Source: Glandiceps talaboti (lineage: Eukaryota; Hemichordata; Enteropneusta; Spengelidae). From it: a stretch of 64,000 nucleotides of DNA. The translations under genes and the position numbers were made by a program. Location: contig NC_135567.1 of NCBI RefSeq assembly GCF_964340395.1, forward strand, positions 4,700,899 to 4,764,898, given 5' to 3'. Under the pieces are notes generated by a model. That model saw only the letters and a program-made list of their open reading frames with translations. It was not told the origin of the DNA and ran no database searches. Positions 20,810 to 31,583 of this stretch are shown here, piece by piece; positions within the stretch are counted from its first letter, which is position 1; every line of letters begins with the position of its first letter.

Positions 20810-21440
20810 TAGCACAACTGAACTTAGGTCTGTCTATCTGGCTGTCTGTGTGTGTGTGTGTGTGTCTCTGTGTGTGTGTGTGTGTGTAAACAACTTAAAG
20901 TCAAAAACCACTGGACTGATTACCATATTTGATGGGTGTATTACCATGGGTGTCTTGTTGGGAAATTGTTCAAATCAAAATGATCTTACTACCGGTGTAT
21001 GATTTTGGTCAAAAAACTTATATCTCAAAAAGTATTTGGTCAGTGAGACTGACACTTGGTGAGATGTTTCTAGAAGTGTTATTCTGCAGATTTTCTTCAA
21101 AATATTGTGACACAATTGACCCTAGAAACCATGACCACACCCTTAGTAACAACCAAATGGCAGTATATGTTGGTCAAATAACATCATCTTTAGTCAAATA
21201 ACAACATCATTTTGTAAGCAAGTGTTTAAGCATCCGAAAAATGTATGCAAATATGTCTAACAATATGACCACGCCCATGGTAACGGCCAAATGATTGCCT
21301 ATATTGCAAAGATAACAACAGGGTTGGATAGGCAAGTTGATTATCATTCAGCAAATAAACAACTATACCTAGTATGTATCAGTGTGTGGATAACATTTGT
21401 AAAAAAAAACTGTACAGTTGTGCTACAATGCCATTGGCAC
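20810..21440 (-). mobile_element. Hairpin-ended minisatellite element, reverse orientation
   Basis: On the + strand it opens with TAGCACAACTGAACTTAGGT (the hairpin terminus, one arm weakened), then a TG microsatellite (20846-20887). A unique part follows (TATCTCAAAAAGTATTTGGTC, ACTTGGTGAGATGTTTCTAG), then core units with AACCATGACCACACCC and ACCACGCCCATGGTAACGGC. It ends CTGTACAGTTGTGCTACAAT then GCCATTGGCAC. It is the reverse complement in order of the 7565-8394 copy, so both ends are defined. It probably lies in an intron of the SWIM/YqaJ relic that resumes at 21653. Confidence 0.75.
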
Positions 21441-21652
21441 TATTGTTATGTATGTGATTTATATTAATGAGATCCTGTATTGCCTACTGTAATTGCTACA
21501 ATCCTAAAGCTATTAGACTACATTGACTACTTACTAAAAATAATTTCAAATTATGCACATATACCGTGTAAGACCTAATACAATGTCAGTAAGTCATTTA
21601 CTAAATTTGGTTATGATAGAAAACTGATTCCTCAATAACATGTTTTTTGCAG

Positions 21653-22892
21653 AAGAGGTCAAGCATGTCCCCACATTGGTGCTTTGCTGTTTTTGCTAGC
21701 TGAGATTATTGCTAGTGGACATGAGACTCTTCCAGATGATGCCTCCTGCACAGATGTCTTGTGCCCAGTGGTCATTACCCAAAAACAGCACATGTAACAC
21801 CTAAAACCATGTGGGATGTAGAAATAAAGAAATTATCTGTCAACAGAACATCAAATACAAAAGACTATGCACCACAAGTTGCTCCACAATTGAAGCCTGA
21901 AGAAAATTATCAGCGAGTGCTTAAACTGGTATATGATGTTCAAAATGCAAACAAACAATCAGCAATGCCACCTGTTATGAAAATAGTAGATGTTAATCAT
22001 TTTCATGTTGACCATTTACATTTACCAGAACCCACTATTGTGACAGACATGCCAGAACATTGTCATGAGTTTGACATCCTATTTTGTTACGAGGAATCAA
22101 TTGTGGCCTATCCATTACCAGTCTACAAGCGCCATCATCAGAATGGTTTGATCAGAGAAAAGGAACAATTACAGGAAGTAAAGTATACAGAATCATAAAA
22201 CAGATCCACACAAGATAGTGAAAGACATTATCCAATATGAATTAGATTCAAATCTGAACACTAGTATTCCATCATTAGCCTAGGGAATAAAAAATGAAGA
22301 CAAAGCTGTCAAACAGTATATCAGTGATCTAAGTACAAAATGCAAGGATGTAAAGTTTACCAGACCAGGTTTACTTGTTCATTATACCAGGTTTACTTGT
22401 TTATTATACCAGGTTTACTTGTTCATTATACCAGGTTTACTTGTTTATTATACCAGGTTTACTTGTTTATTATACCAGGTTTACTTGTTCATTATACCAG
22501 GTTTACTTGTTTATTATACCAGGTTTACTTGTTCATTATACCAGGTTTACTTGTTCATTATACAAGGTTTACTTGTTCATGATACATACCAATATATTAG
22601 AGTTAGTCTTGATAGTATTATTATCTGCTCATGTCATGGCAAAAAGCTAATGGAAGTGAAATGTTCCTATTTTTATCGTAATCAGTACTTGATGGATATT
22701 GTGAAACAAGGTAAACTTGACTATGTCCATGTGGTTGACAATGAAATCTTTGTAAAGAAAGGGCAGTCTAGGGGCTATTTTGAGCAAATAACTCTTCAGT
22801 TAGCACTGTCAAAGGTAACTAGACCTGAAATGCTTGTCTGGTCAAAAGTGGGATACATTGTTATTCCAGTTCAATTTGATGAAGTGTACTGA
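21653..22892 (+). pseudogene. Second SWIM/YqaJ transposon gene relic
   Basis: A splice-acceptor-like TTTTTTGCAG precedes 21653. With the split Gly codon completed, the frame reads RGQACPHIGALLFLLAEIIA, the C-x-H half of a SWIM zinc finger, then ETLPDDASCTDVLC. Frameshifts at about 21765-21780 lead to the frame of 21761-22198 (HVTPKTMWDVEIKKLSVNRT, then EFDILFCYEES). After a gap another frame has KDIIQYELDSNLNTSIPSLA, TAG at 22281-22283 and GIKNEDKAVKQYI, then KFTRPGLLVH. A 22-bp minisatellite interrupts here, and the frame resumes DTYQYI, CHGKKLMEVKCSYFY (the E-x-K nuclease strand), GYFEQITLQLALSK (Gln motif) and VQFDEVY-stop. The catalytic ExK is kept, unlike at 11270, but the gene is dead by stops and frameshifts. 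I found no flanking inverted repeats. Confidence 0.8.
22365..22586 (+). repeat. 22-bp minisatellite, 10 copies, inside the YqaJ frame
   Basis: AGGTTTACTTGTT starts at 22367 and recurs every 22 bp to 22565. Units differ only at the TTCATTAT/TTTATTAT position, and the last has AAGG. The unit is the coding sequence at this point (ACCAGGTTTACTTGTTCAT). Nine extra copies add 198 bp = 66 codons, so the host frame is restored after the array. Confidence 0.95.
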
Positions 22893-22990
22893 GAGAACTC
22901 AGTACTTCCTGCAATAAATACATTTTTTGCCGATTACATTGTTCCAGAAATTCTGACTGAAAGAGTCAAATTGGGATGAAAGTGATGGTA

Positions 22991-23036
22991 AGGGGTAGAC
23001 CATTCGATATCCTGGGGGGGGGGCTTGGAAGATTTG
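22991..23036 (+). repeat. Inverted end sequence (left), G-run type
   Basis: AGGGGTAGACCATTCGATAT, then CCTGGGGG and CTTGGAAGATTT, is the reverse complement of 25013-25059 with few changes. T-run stretches follow (23048-23150), including GATATCCGGATTTTT. Confidence 0.75.
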
Positions 23037-23379
23037 TGGAGAGTCATTATTTTTTTTCCCACCTGCTTGCCTGAGAATTATTTTTTTTCTCCTTCGCCTA
23101 TGCTGGCAACTTTTTTTTTCTTTGCTTCTTTGAGATATCCGGATTTTTGTTGACGTCAATGTTGAACACCTACATTTGTTGCCACAATTTTCTGTTTGGT
23201 TTTCGCACAAGGTAATACAGAGAGTAAAAAGATGCTGTTCTATCACACACAGATTATATTTAGAAAACTACATATTTCATACATGTTTGATTTTCAATTA
23301 GATAAACATAATTGACAGTTTTTATGCCATGGTATGATGACACACTGAAAATACAAATTGGAAACTTGACTGGTGAGCT

Positions 23380-24110
23380 CAGACATTCAGATAGACCGGT
23401 CAGTTTCTCCAGCTCGGGGGGGGGGGGGGGGGTCAGTGTTTTTTTCCATTGGGCCAACAAAAAGTCACTGACCCCTGTGAATAAAGTTTCATAGCATCTG
23501 ACAGTAAGCTGTAGAGGGAAGAGCTTTGAAACTGGGATATGTCTACCTCTTGTGTGAGTGTGTGTGAATGGGGGGGGGGGGGTTCTAGAAGCCTGGAGGT
23601 TTTTACTTCTAAAGGCAATGTTTAGGCTATTCACAGACACTTTCAGACAATAATTTGCAAGCTTTACAAGTCAGCTCTAACAATTGTAAAAAGCAAATAC
23701 ATAAGGTTGAAACATTTTTGAAATAAAGTTTCATAACATCTTGACAGTGAGAGGTGGAGGAAAGAACTTTGATTTGAAACTGGAACATGTCTACCTCTTA
23801 TGGGGGAGGGGGGTTCTAGGGGGTGTCCCCCTAGAAGCCCTAGAGGATTTTTACTTCTAAAGGCAATGTTTAGGCTATTCACAGACACTTTCAGACAATA
23901 ATTTGCAAGCTTTACAAGACAGCTCCAACATGTAAAAAGCAACTACATAAGGTTAAAACATTTTTGAAATAAAGTTTCATAGCATCTTGACAGTAAGAGG
24001 TGGAAGAAAGAACTTTGATTAGAAACTGGAACATGTCTACCTCTTATGTCGGAGGAGGGTTCTAGGGGGTCTCCCCTAGAAGCTTTTCAAGTTTTTTACC
24101 AATTTTGGTG
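23380..24110. repeat. Poly(G) fold-back plus three ~245-bp tandem units
   Basis: 23416-23477 is the G-run hairpin repeat (GGGGTCAGTG / CACTGACCCC). Then units recur with AGAAGCCTGGAGG at 23589, AGAAGCCCTAGAGG at 23835 and AGAAGCTTTTCAAG at 24079, each with TTTAGGCTATTCACAGACAC (first two), CAAGCTTTACAAG and TTTTTGAAATAAAGTTTCAT. They are homologous to the two units at 2160-2640. Confidence 0.75.
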
Positions 24111-24890
24111 AATCTTATTGTTGGTTTAACGAATGAGTGACCTCTGGGGTGATGGAGTCCAAGGCCCCCCCCCCCCCCGCCAAATCTGTAGTTTTTTGTT
24201 TCTATCTAGGCATTTTTTAGGTTATTCATAGCCTCTGAGATATATATTGCCAAGCATCGAAAAGCTAAAGTGAATGTAACCTTTTTAAATAAGTGTTCCA
24301 TGTTATAAAAGTGGGCCTGTAACATTGGTAAAGGGGCATTGATATTGCATGCATAGTAACGTTACTGATGTGTTAGAGCACTTTAGGAGGTCATACCTAG
24401 TGTACAATAGAAACTTGAATTTGAGTTGTGGTGTCGATGTGTAGTGTCTGAAATTGGAAGTATATCATCCCTTCTGACAAATTCATACTGAAGAGACGAG
24501 AACAATTTAGATTAAGTTCTTTTATAAACTATCCAATAGTATGAAGATTACAAAACCTTCAAGTTCACTTTTGCCCCAAAGTGCAAGATAAGTGAAGCAC
24601 TGATTGTGAAACAGCCAAACACTTACATGGCATGTTCTGTAACTAGTGTGGTAGCTAGGTAATACATGTTTTTTATATGTATAATTGTATGTATAGTTAT
24701 GTTTGAACCCTTACATGAAGTAATATTTAAACCATTTATGAAAGAAACAAAGACAAGAACAAATATATATATGTACCACAGGCTAACGAAACTGACTGGT
24801 CCCTGACATGTGTTTGAAACTGTTTGTCATGATTTGACAAGTGTCCTGGTTGGAGAGGTACAAGCAGGTTGAACAGTATACTCGATCCTG
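24111..24890. other. Spacer, nothing recognised
   Basis: A C run at 24165-24178, otherwise AT-rich DNA without a supported gene. Confidence 0.5.
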
Positions 24891-25012
24891 TGCATCATTT
24901 CTCTGCCAAGATATTTTTTTTTCTAGCAGCAGTGGTCCATCTTTTTTTTTCCATCACCCACTCATATCCGGATTTTTTTTTCAAGCACATCCACTTGGCA
25001 TCTTTTTTTTCC

Positions 25013-25059
25013 CGAAATCTTCCAAGCCCCCCCCCCAGGATATCATATGGTCCACCCCT
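25013..25059 (-). repeat. Inverted end sequence (right), C-run type
   Basis: AAATCTTCCAAGCCCC, then AGGATATCATATGGTCCACC and CCT, complementary to 22991-23036. T-run DNA with ATATCCGGATTTTTTTT lies just inside at 24905-25010. Together they may bound a 2.07-kb element holding the tandem units above, or be ends of two truncated copies. Confidence 0.75.
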
Positions 25060-25559
25060 AATGATTAGTAAACATTATTGAAAGATACTCATGTCTTTTT
25101 TTCTACTTTGAGATTTGGGACCCTGAAGAGATGGAAAAATGAGTTGAAGGGTAACACCATACCACTTGGTGAAATAATTGTATATTTGTGTGTGAGCTTT
25201 TGAGTTGTAGATGACCATGATGACTCATGATTCATTTTTAGCATTCAATGGGCAAACTAACAAGATTCAAGTCAAGCCAAAGTTCACAAAAATGCATTTA
25301 TTTCTCCAGGAATGGTGTCCCCTTTTCTGGATTGGCACATTTAAAGGGGCATGGTTTGCAACTTCTATTTTATTTTTATTTTTTTATTTTATTTTTTTTT
25401 TTTTTTGGGGGGGGGGTTCATTTTGGTTACTTATATGTACCACTGACTGTAACTTGTCTAATGGCCAGTAATCCACATGCAAAGCCCACACCTTGTTACC
25501 TATTGTATGCTATACTATAACATAATATGACAGACCCCCACAGCCTCACAATGGATGGT
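25060..25559. other. Spacer with poly(T)/poly(G) tract
   Basis: 25365-25416 is T-rich followed by a G run of about 10. No gene supported. Confidence 0.5.
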
Positions 25560-25682
25560 AGAGCATACACAATTTATTTTCATGAGTGATTCGGTTTATT
25601 CTGCCACCGTATTTACACGAGTGATCCTGAAAATACAGCAGAATATACCAAGTCACTCATGAAAATAACTTCTGTATGCTCT
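25560..25682. repeat. 123-bp fold-back (MITE-like hairpin)
   Basis: The first ~45 bases (AGAGCATACACAATTTATTT, CATGAGTGA, ATTCTGC) are complementary to the last ~45 (GCAGAATAT, TCACTCATGAAAATAAC, GTATGCTCT). An inner GTATTT/AAATAC pair continues the stem. It could be a MITE or a transcribed hairpin; expression evidence would be needed to call it ncRNA. Confidence 0.85.
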
Positions 25683-27039
25683 AGAGCACTAGAGCAAGGA
25701 TTGTTTTCTTTCTTCCTACTATAAAATTGATGTACTGATGCATACATTTTGGTACCTAAGGGAGTGAACACACCATTCCTTGTACATGATGGACGTGTTG
25801 AAGGTGATCCTCAAATGTTGTATTACAGTTGAGTATCTTCTAGAAATAGTTGAACTATGTTGCAATTAAGAATAACCATAGTAGTTCATCATTCTCAGTT
25901 AATATCACCAATGAACCTATTCAAAAATCATCCCTACAAAACATACATATTGTACCTGTATAACCCATTGTAATTCATTCCACGAGATATGAAAATCGTG
26001 TGTTGCTACAGTGGACATTCTTTTAGAAAAGGTTTGAACCAGATTTAAACTGAGTGCCTCAAATAATGGCTAAATCATAGGTTTTTCGTTCCTAAAATGT
26101 ACATACATTGTCGGAATGCAAATATCTGAGTTATAGCTAGCTTGTATGGCATACAATTATAACTAAACATTAATTATGAAACCTTATGAAATTTGACAAA
26201 ATTTAGTAATGAACCATTACGATTATAAACTACATCAATTAAACAATCACGTCTTTACCATCAATGCATGTACTAAACAAGTCTCCATAGGAGATAACCC
26301 CCCCCCCCTCAAATGTGACTAAATGGAGACATGATTTAAAAGAAATCGGTGGCAACAAATGAATAGTGCAAAGTGTCTGTGACAATGCAGGGTATTGCTA
26401 AATGTCAGTACCTGAACCTGAAGATCCAGATCTAGGTCAAAGGTCAATGTCTAATTTGAATGTCTAATCTTATTTGAATGGGGTTTCTTTGTATTACAGT
26501 TTTTGAGTTACAATTTTAACTACAAATATGGCTCCATTCGGTGAAAGTGATATGACACCAAAGATAACGCTTGTGTATAATTCCTTTAGGCTATATCCTA
26601 TTAATGCACACTTCAATTCAATAAAGTTTAGTACATACTCCAAACATAACTAATCACACATGTTCTGAAAACTTGATATAACTTTTAGTTTCAATCACTC
26701 ATTTGCATAATTAATGATTTTTTAATAATTGTTTCATACTGTAAACTGTTTTATACAACAAAATAAAATTTTACAAAATGCTGTTTTGTATACTTCTTTA
26801 TTCAAAGGTAGGTCAGAATATCATCCCTCGGCCATGTTTTGGGATGATATCACGAACATACTGACAGAATGTGAAATATTTGGCAGGATGGCAGAAATTA
26901 CATGAGAGACCAAGTTGAGTGTATATTTCTGCTATCTTTTCGAAAGATTGTGTGGTTGTATATATCTCCCATCCCCCTAAAATATCATGCACCCTAATTT
27001 GATGTTGATCTCTAAAATATCAATCTGTGAAACCATTGT
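25683..27039. other. Spacer, nothing recognised
   Basis: AT-rich with a C run at about 26299-26308 and one DR1 motif AGGTCAAAGGTCA at 26434-26446. No gene supported. Confidence 0.5.
26434..26446 (+). promoter_or_regulatory. DR1-type motif (sequence match only)
   Basis: Perfect AGGTCAAAGGTCA, here in + orientation. No adjacent promoter is seen. Confidence 0.3.
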
Positions 27040-27860
27040 TCACAAAAGCTGTTGCTAGGTATATTTGCATACATTTTTAGAATATTTATTCATTTGTCTA
27101 TTAATCCCTGTTATCATTACAATATACATAACAATTTGGCTGTTTGCTATGCACGTGGTCTTGTTGCTAGGGAAATTTGCATATATTTTTGAACATACAT
27201 TCACTTGTTTATTAATCCCTGTTATCTTTGCATGGCATAATATAATTTTGCTGTTGCTATGGGTGTGGTCTTGTTGCTAGGCATATCTACATACAATTTA
27301 GCAATTCTCTTTCATTTCCCATCACCAGTGTTATTTTAGCATTATGTCATTGTTGACCTGTTGCTATGGGCGTGGTCTTGTTGCTAGGCATATCTACATA
27401 CAATTTAGCAATTCTCTTTCATTTCTCATCACCAGTGTTATTTTAGCATTATGTCATTGTTGACCTGTTGCTATGGGCGTGGTCTTGTTGCTAGGCATAT
27501 CTACATACAATTTAGCAATTCTCTTTCATTTCCCATCACCAGTGTTATTTTAGCATTATGTCATTGTTTACCTGTTGCTGTGGGTGTGGTCTTGTTGCTT
27601 GGCATATCTACATACAATTTAGCAATTCTCTTTCATTTCTCATCACCAGTGTTATTTTAGCATTATGTCATTGTTGACCTGTTGCTATGGGTGTGGTCTT
27701 GTTGCTAGGCATATCTACATACAATTTAGCAATTCTCTTTCATTTCCCATCACCAGTGTTATTTTAGCATTATGTCATTGTTGACCTGTTGCTATGGGTG
27801 TTGTTTTGTTATTCAATCATTTGACAGGGGCATGGGTGTGGTCATGGTTGCCTGGGCCAA
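27040..27860 (+). repeat. Minisatellite core block, five 107-bp units near-identical
   Basis: TTGTTGCTAGGCATATCTAC (one copy with TTGG) starts at 27271, 27378, 27485, 27592 and 27699, exactly every 107 bp. Two older, diverged units precede at 27045-27240. Units hold TTTAGCAATTCTCTTTCATT and TCACCAGTGTTATTTTAGCA. This is a local expansion of the core unit seen in the 7275 and 63083 elements. A (GACA)n tract follows at 27990-28021, where family members carry their microsatellite, but I see no terminal hairpin. Confidence 0.85.
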
Positions 27861-27986
27861 TTACGCAAGTATGGCATATACTAACAATTTTCAGACTAAC
27901 AGTAACACTTTCAGAATCATAACCAAATTTCATCCCCTCTAGTTTGAGAGGTAAAGCTCAATATCAAATCACTTACATCATCTACA

Positions 27987-27989
<3 letters not shown>

Positions 27990-28019
<30 letters not shown>

Positions 28020-28021
28020 GG
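27990..28021. repeat. (GACA)n microsatellite
   Basis: About eight AGAC units. Confidence 0.95.
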
Positions 28022-28830
28022 CATTTCACCTTGAGTAAACTTGTAGTTCAGTGTTAAAGTTAGGTATACAATGGTTCCAAGCAACCTCAAGGACAGATTA
28101 ATTAGAAGTTCAAAACTCCCAGCCATTCAATTTGAGTTGACCGATCATATAACCCGATTTGATCACTATGGCTGTGGCTGTTTGACATACTAGGTTGGGA
28201 ATACCATCACTAAATAAAACATAGGAAACCAGAAGTACACACAGTTACATGTACTACAATGTAAACATATCACACTAAGATGGATTGAGCTACTTAACTG
28301 CAAGTAATGCATTAGAAATCAGGTTACATGATTGGTCCATTCAAACTGAGTGACGGGAGTTATGGACATCTAACAAGATTGTTCAATGCAAGATGGTAAG
28401 GCTTAGTAATCATCAGAATTGATGCCTTCCCATTGACTATGATGTCAATTGCACCTGGTAAATATATGCGTTCTAAGCATGTTTGTTCTAGAAAGATGTA
28501 TTTTTACTGATCAGAAGTCATATTAGCTCCAGTTTCACAACTTGAAAATATACTACTCGCATTTGGTAGGAATCGTTGACATACCTTGGGGGGAAGGGGG
28601 GTATGTACAATTGTGACAATTTTGAATACAGGAAAACTTATAGTAGTAGTAATTATTGTAGTTGATAATGATTTGTAATTGTGCACTCTCTTGTTGACCA
28701 TGCTTGTCAGTATTTATTTATTTATAGTTTGTTTGTTTTGTTTGTTTGTTTTTGCAAATATAACAACTAAGCCTGAGTGCCCTGTGAATGTTACCGGAGG
28801 TTCCCTTAGGATGCTTCCACAAAAAGTTGG
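28022..28830. other. Spacer, nothing recognised
   Basis: No gene or older repeat supported. Confidence 0.5.
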
Positions 28831-28900
28831 TGTGGGGGGGGGGGGGATTTTCTGTCAAACCCCCAATTTTTTTAAGTACCCCCCCCCCCCCCCCGCCACA
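28831..28900. repeat. G-run/C-run fold-back repeat
   Basis: A G run of about 13 at 28836-28848 is followed after 30 bases by a C run of about 16 at 28879-28894, able to form a G:C stem. It is of the same kind as 1890-1985 and 23416-23477. Confidence 0.6.
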
Positions 28901-28928
28901 GCCCAAAATGTTGAAGTACATTTTAAAT

Positions 28929-28975
28929 AACATATACATACATACATACATACATACATACAGACAGACATACAT

Positions 28976-29010
<35 letters not shown>

Positions 29011-29227
29011 TACATACATACATACATACATATAATACACATGTACGTACGTACGTACGTACGTACGTACATACGTACGTACATACATACATACATACAT
29101 ACATACATACATACATACATACATACATACATACACACACACATAAATACATACATACATACACATACATACATACATACATACATACACACACACACAT
29201 ACATACATACATACATACATACACACA

Positions 29228-29261
<34 letters not shown>

Positions 29262-29426
29262 CACACATACATACATACATACATACATACATACATACAT
29301 ACATACATACACCCACCCACCCACCCACCCATACACCCTCCCACCCACCAACCAACCCACCCACCCACCCACCACACACACACACACACACACACACACA
29401 AATACATATATACATACATACATGTA
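28929..29426. repeat. Compound tetranucleotide field (CATA/CAGA/GTAC/CACC/CACA)
   Basis: About 500 bp of CATA units with interspersed CAGA blocks (28968-29009), a self-complementary (GTAC)n block (29043-29084), CCAC blocks (29312-29372) and a CA tract (29373-29400). The long open frames across it in four frames are by-products of the 4-bp period. Confidence 0.97.
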
Positions 29427-29802
29427 TACTGATCACATTACTATCCAGGCATCAAGTACCCTGCCTGTAAAACAATGTCAACCAAGACATACTCTTTGCA
29501 AAAATTAAAAGAATGTGTTTTACTGTTTCTGTCCCTTTGGCACATGCTGAGATTTTCTTCTTAATTACATTTGCAAATGTTGATGAACATGCTATTTAAA
29601 AACAGTTTTGTATCAGAATGTACTAGTTCAGTATCTAAATTGTAAAGTAGTAAAAACTGACAACTTGAACAGAATGACGTTGAATAACACTATAAAATGC
29701 AGTTTTGCATCTTGTTCTTGTTTGATTTAATGGAATATACTGTCAAGAGAAAATAAATGTAACTCAAACAAGCCAAGCAACATTTTCATGTCACAGAATG
29801 TT
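29427..29802. other. Spacer, nothing recognised
   Basis: No supported feature. Confidence 0.5.
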
Positions 29803-30115
29803 GCATCAAGTCATATATTGGTATTGATATTTACATAGTGCATGCAGTACATCTGTGTATTGTCTTCTTTCGAGACTTTTTACAAAACCTTTACTAAGTG
29901 TGTTCATTTTACTTTTTAGACTTCCATGTGGTAGCTCTCCTTCCAGAATGTGTATAATGAAAATGTAATTTTCAACAACGTCACTCTTATCATCATCATC
30001 ATCAGAACCAATCTCTCCTTCAAGTAAATCTGAGTTTGAACTATATGTATCTGTATCATCATTCTCACTGTGATTATCACTGTTTTCAAATAACACATTA
30101 CTCCCACTATCAATA
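29803..30115 (-). CDS. Acidic open frame, possible terminal exon (uncertain)
   Basis: The frame runs from about 30115 down to a stop just below 29806. It has an acidic N-terminal half (SENDDTDTYSSNSDLLEGEI, then GSDDDDDKSD) and a mixed C-terminal half (LPHGSLKSKMNTLSKGFVKS, then ERRQYTDVLHAL). An AG (TTGATAG) precedes it, but the tract before it is poor in pyrimidines. It is on the same strand as, and 1.5 kb downstream of, the ankyrin exon at 31584, so it could be that gene's last exon. No domain is recognised and the acidic run may arise from a CATCAT microsatellite, so this is weak. Confidence 0.25.
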
Positions 30116-30743
30116 TTGATAATAATGTATCTATTTACTTATACTTAATATATTTAGGCAAAGTTTAAAAGTTAAAAAAAAAGTCAAATACTATCATTTG
30201 TTACACATTTCGCAGCTGGTGTTCTCACCATTTCTAGAAAGTACCTAGCATACCTTAGAGTTTATGTTGTAAAGTTATAGTCATGTCAATAGGAGAGGAA
30301 TTTTACACAAAATAGTTCGATATCACTTAGGAACAAGGGAAGGGTGGTCATATTAAACTAAATATTTTCAGTAAAGTGGAAAGGGAAATTTGAATCATAA
30401 AATACCATATAGAATATCAGTATACCACATTAGTAAAAACTGATGGAAAGAGCTGATAAACATGACATTTATTCCTTGTGTTGTGATTAAGTGCATGCAA
30501 TCATTAGAATCGAAGGGCTTTTGCTCAAAATGCATTTTGACATCGTAGTTGAAACTGATTTTTGCACATAGCAGAGGAAATGACTACTTTACAGTAATTC
30601 TGGCCCTGGATATGTTCAACTCTGAAGCTACACATTTTAAGATACTGGTATTTTTTGGACCAAAAACAGCAAGTGCCATTCAACTTTTACGTTGATATAT
30701 TATTTTGTATGTGCAATTTGAAGGATCAACAACATTTAACAAC

Positions 30744-30890
30744 AAGACATATGGCAGCAGTGATTTTTCAAACTGTACTCCAAACTTTGGAATGACTTAC
30801 CACAAGAAATTTGTCAGTCATCAAATCTGGAGACTTTTTAGGACAAATTGAAAGCACATCTCTTCAAACTAGCATATTGTGTGGATTGAA
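30744..30890 (+). pseudogene. LINE reverse transcriptase C-terminal scrap
   Basis: It reads KTYGSSDFSNC, then after a frameshift LWNDLPQEICQSSNLETF, TAG, DKLKAHLFKLAY. This matches the conserved tail of CR1/L2-like LINE proteins (K-T-Y-G..LWNxLP..F+xxLKxHLF). Only the last ~45 codons remain, and no reverse transcriptase motifs lie upstream. It is a different family from the LINE at 4398, whose tail lacks the LWNxLP motif. Confidence 0.75.
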
Positions 30891-31017
30891 CCTTTCAAGT
30901 GTCATTAAACAGAACTTATCTTTTGGAATCTGACACTATGGTTGAAAATAACTGACCACCTATTGAAAGGTTAATTTTCCCATGTATGAGGAGTCATGAA
31001 GTCAATTTATTTTTCAG

Positions 31018-31125
31018 GTCCCCCCCCCCCATGACCCACATTATTTTTTCAGATACCCCCACCCCAATGCTATGTACACTTTTTCGAGAACCCCCCACCC
31101 CTAAAATCTCCCCCAACAAGTTTTT
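31018..31125. repeat. C-rich tract
   Basis: A C run of 10-11 at 31020-31030 is followed by CCCCCACCCC and CCCCCCACCCC at ~35-base steps. It is similar in style to the C-run ends at 25013-25059. Confidence 0.5.
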
Positions 31126-31583
31126 GTGAAAGCAGCCTTAATATCAAATTGTAAGCTTTATTGAAAAGAAGTATCATCCAAACACACAAACAGACCTAGT
31201 AGAAGTGAGTCACCAATGCAATGGTTGTGAGTTGTGTGTTTCTGAACTTTCTTTTACGTCTGTTCATATTGCTTGAATATAATTGTAAATTAACTTTGAA
31301 TAAACAAGGGTAATCCCCTAGGCTAATCACATCTCTAGTCTGTTACAAAAACATGTCAAAATATAACTCTATAGAATTTCTATAGTAGTCAGTCTACAAA
31401 ATATCTATAAAATCTTTTTGTAAGGGGAGCTGATTTTTTTATGAAAATATGCCGGTACTTACCTGATCAAGTTAAATTATTGTAAAAATATTCTCTGAAA
31501 AAATCAATTGACCTCACATTGGGATGTGTGTATATGTCACAGAGTAGATAAATAAGATATTAGTTCATCTAATATCAACTTAC
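31126..31583. other. Probable intron downstream of the ankyrin exon
   Basis: AT-rich with no gene; it begins (on the - strand) with the splice donor of the exon at 31584. Confidence 0.4.

Noticed and set aside
22340-22650. Separate membrane-like proteins made of FIIPGLLV repeats
   Set aside because: The three frames all read through the same 22-bp minisatellite; only one connects to the YqaJ relic.
23899-25520. Phe-rich frames (FFFS, FFYF)
   Set aside because: Translations of T runs within the poly(T)/poly(G) repeat.
27065-27660. Hydrophobic frames with GVVLLLG repeats as membrane proteins
   Set aside because: They come from the repeated core unit of a dispersed element; similar peptides appear wherever the element occurs.
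28718-29508. Open frames of 155-233 codons (Cys/Val/Met/Tyr-rich or His/Thr/Tyr-rich)
   Set aside because: They follow from an uninterrupted 4-bp microsatellite, which gives open frames on both strands with a three-codon-scale peptide period.
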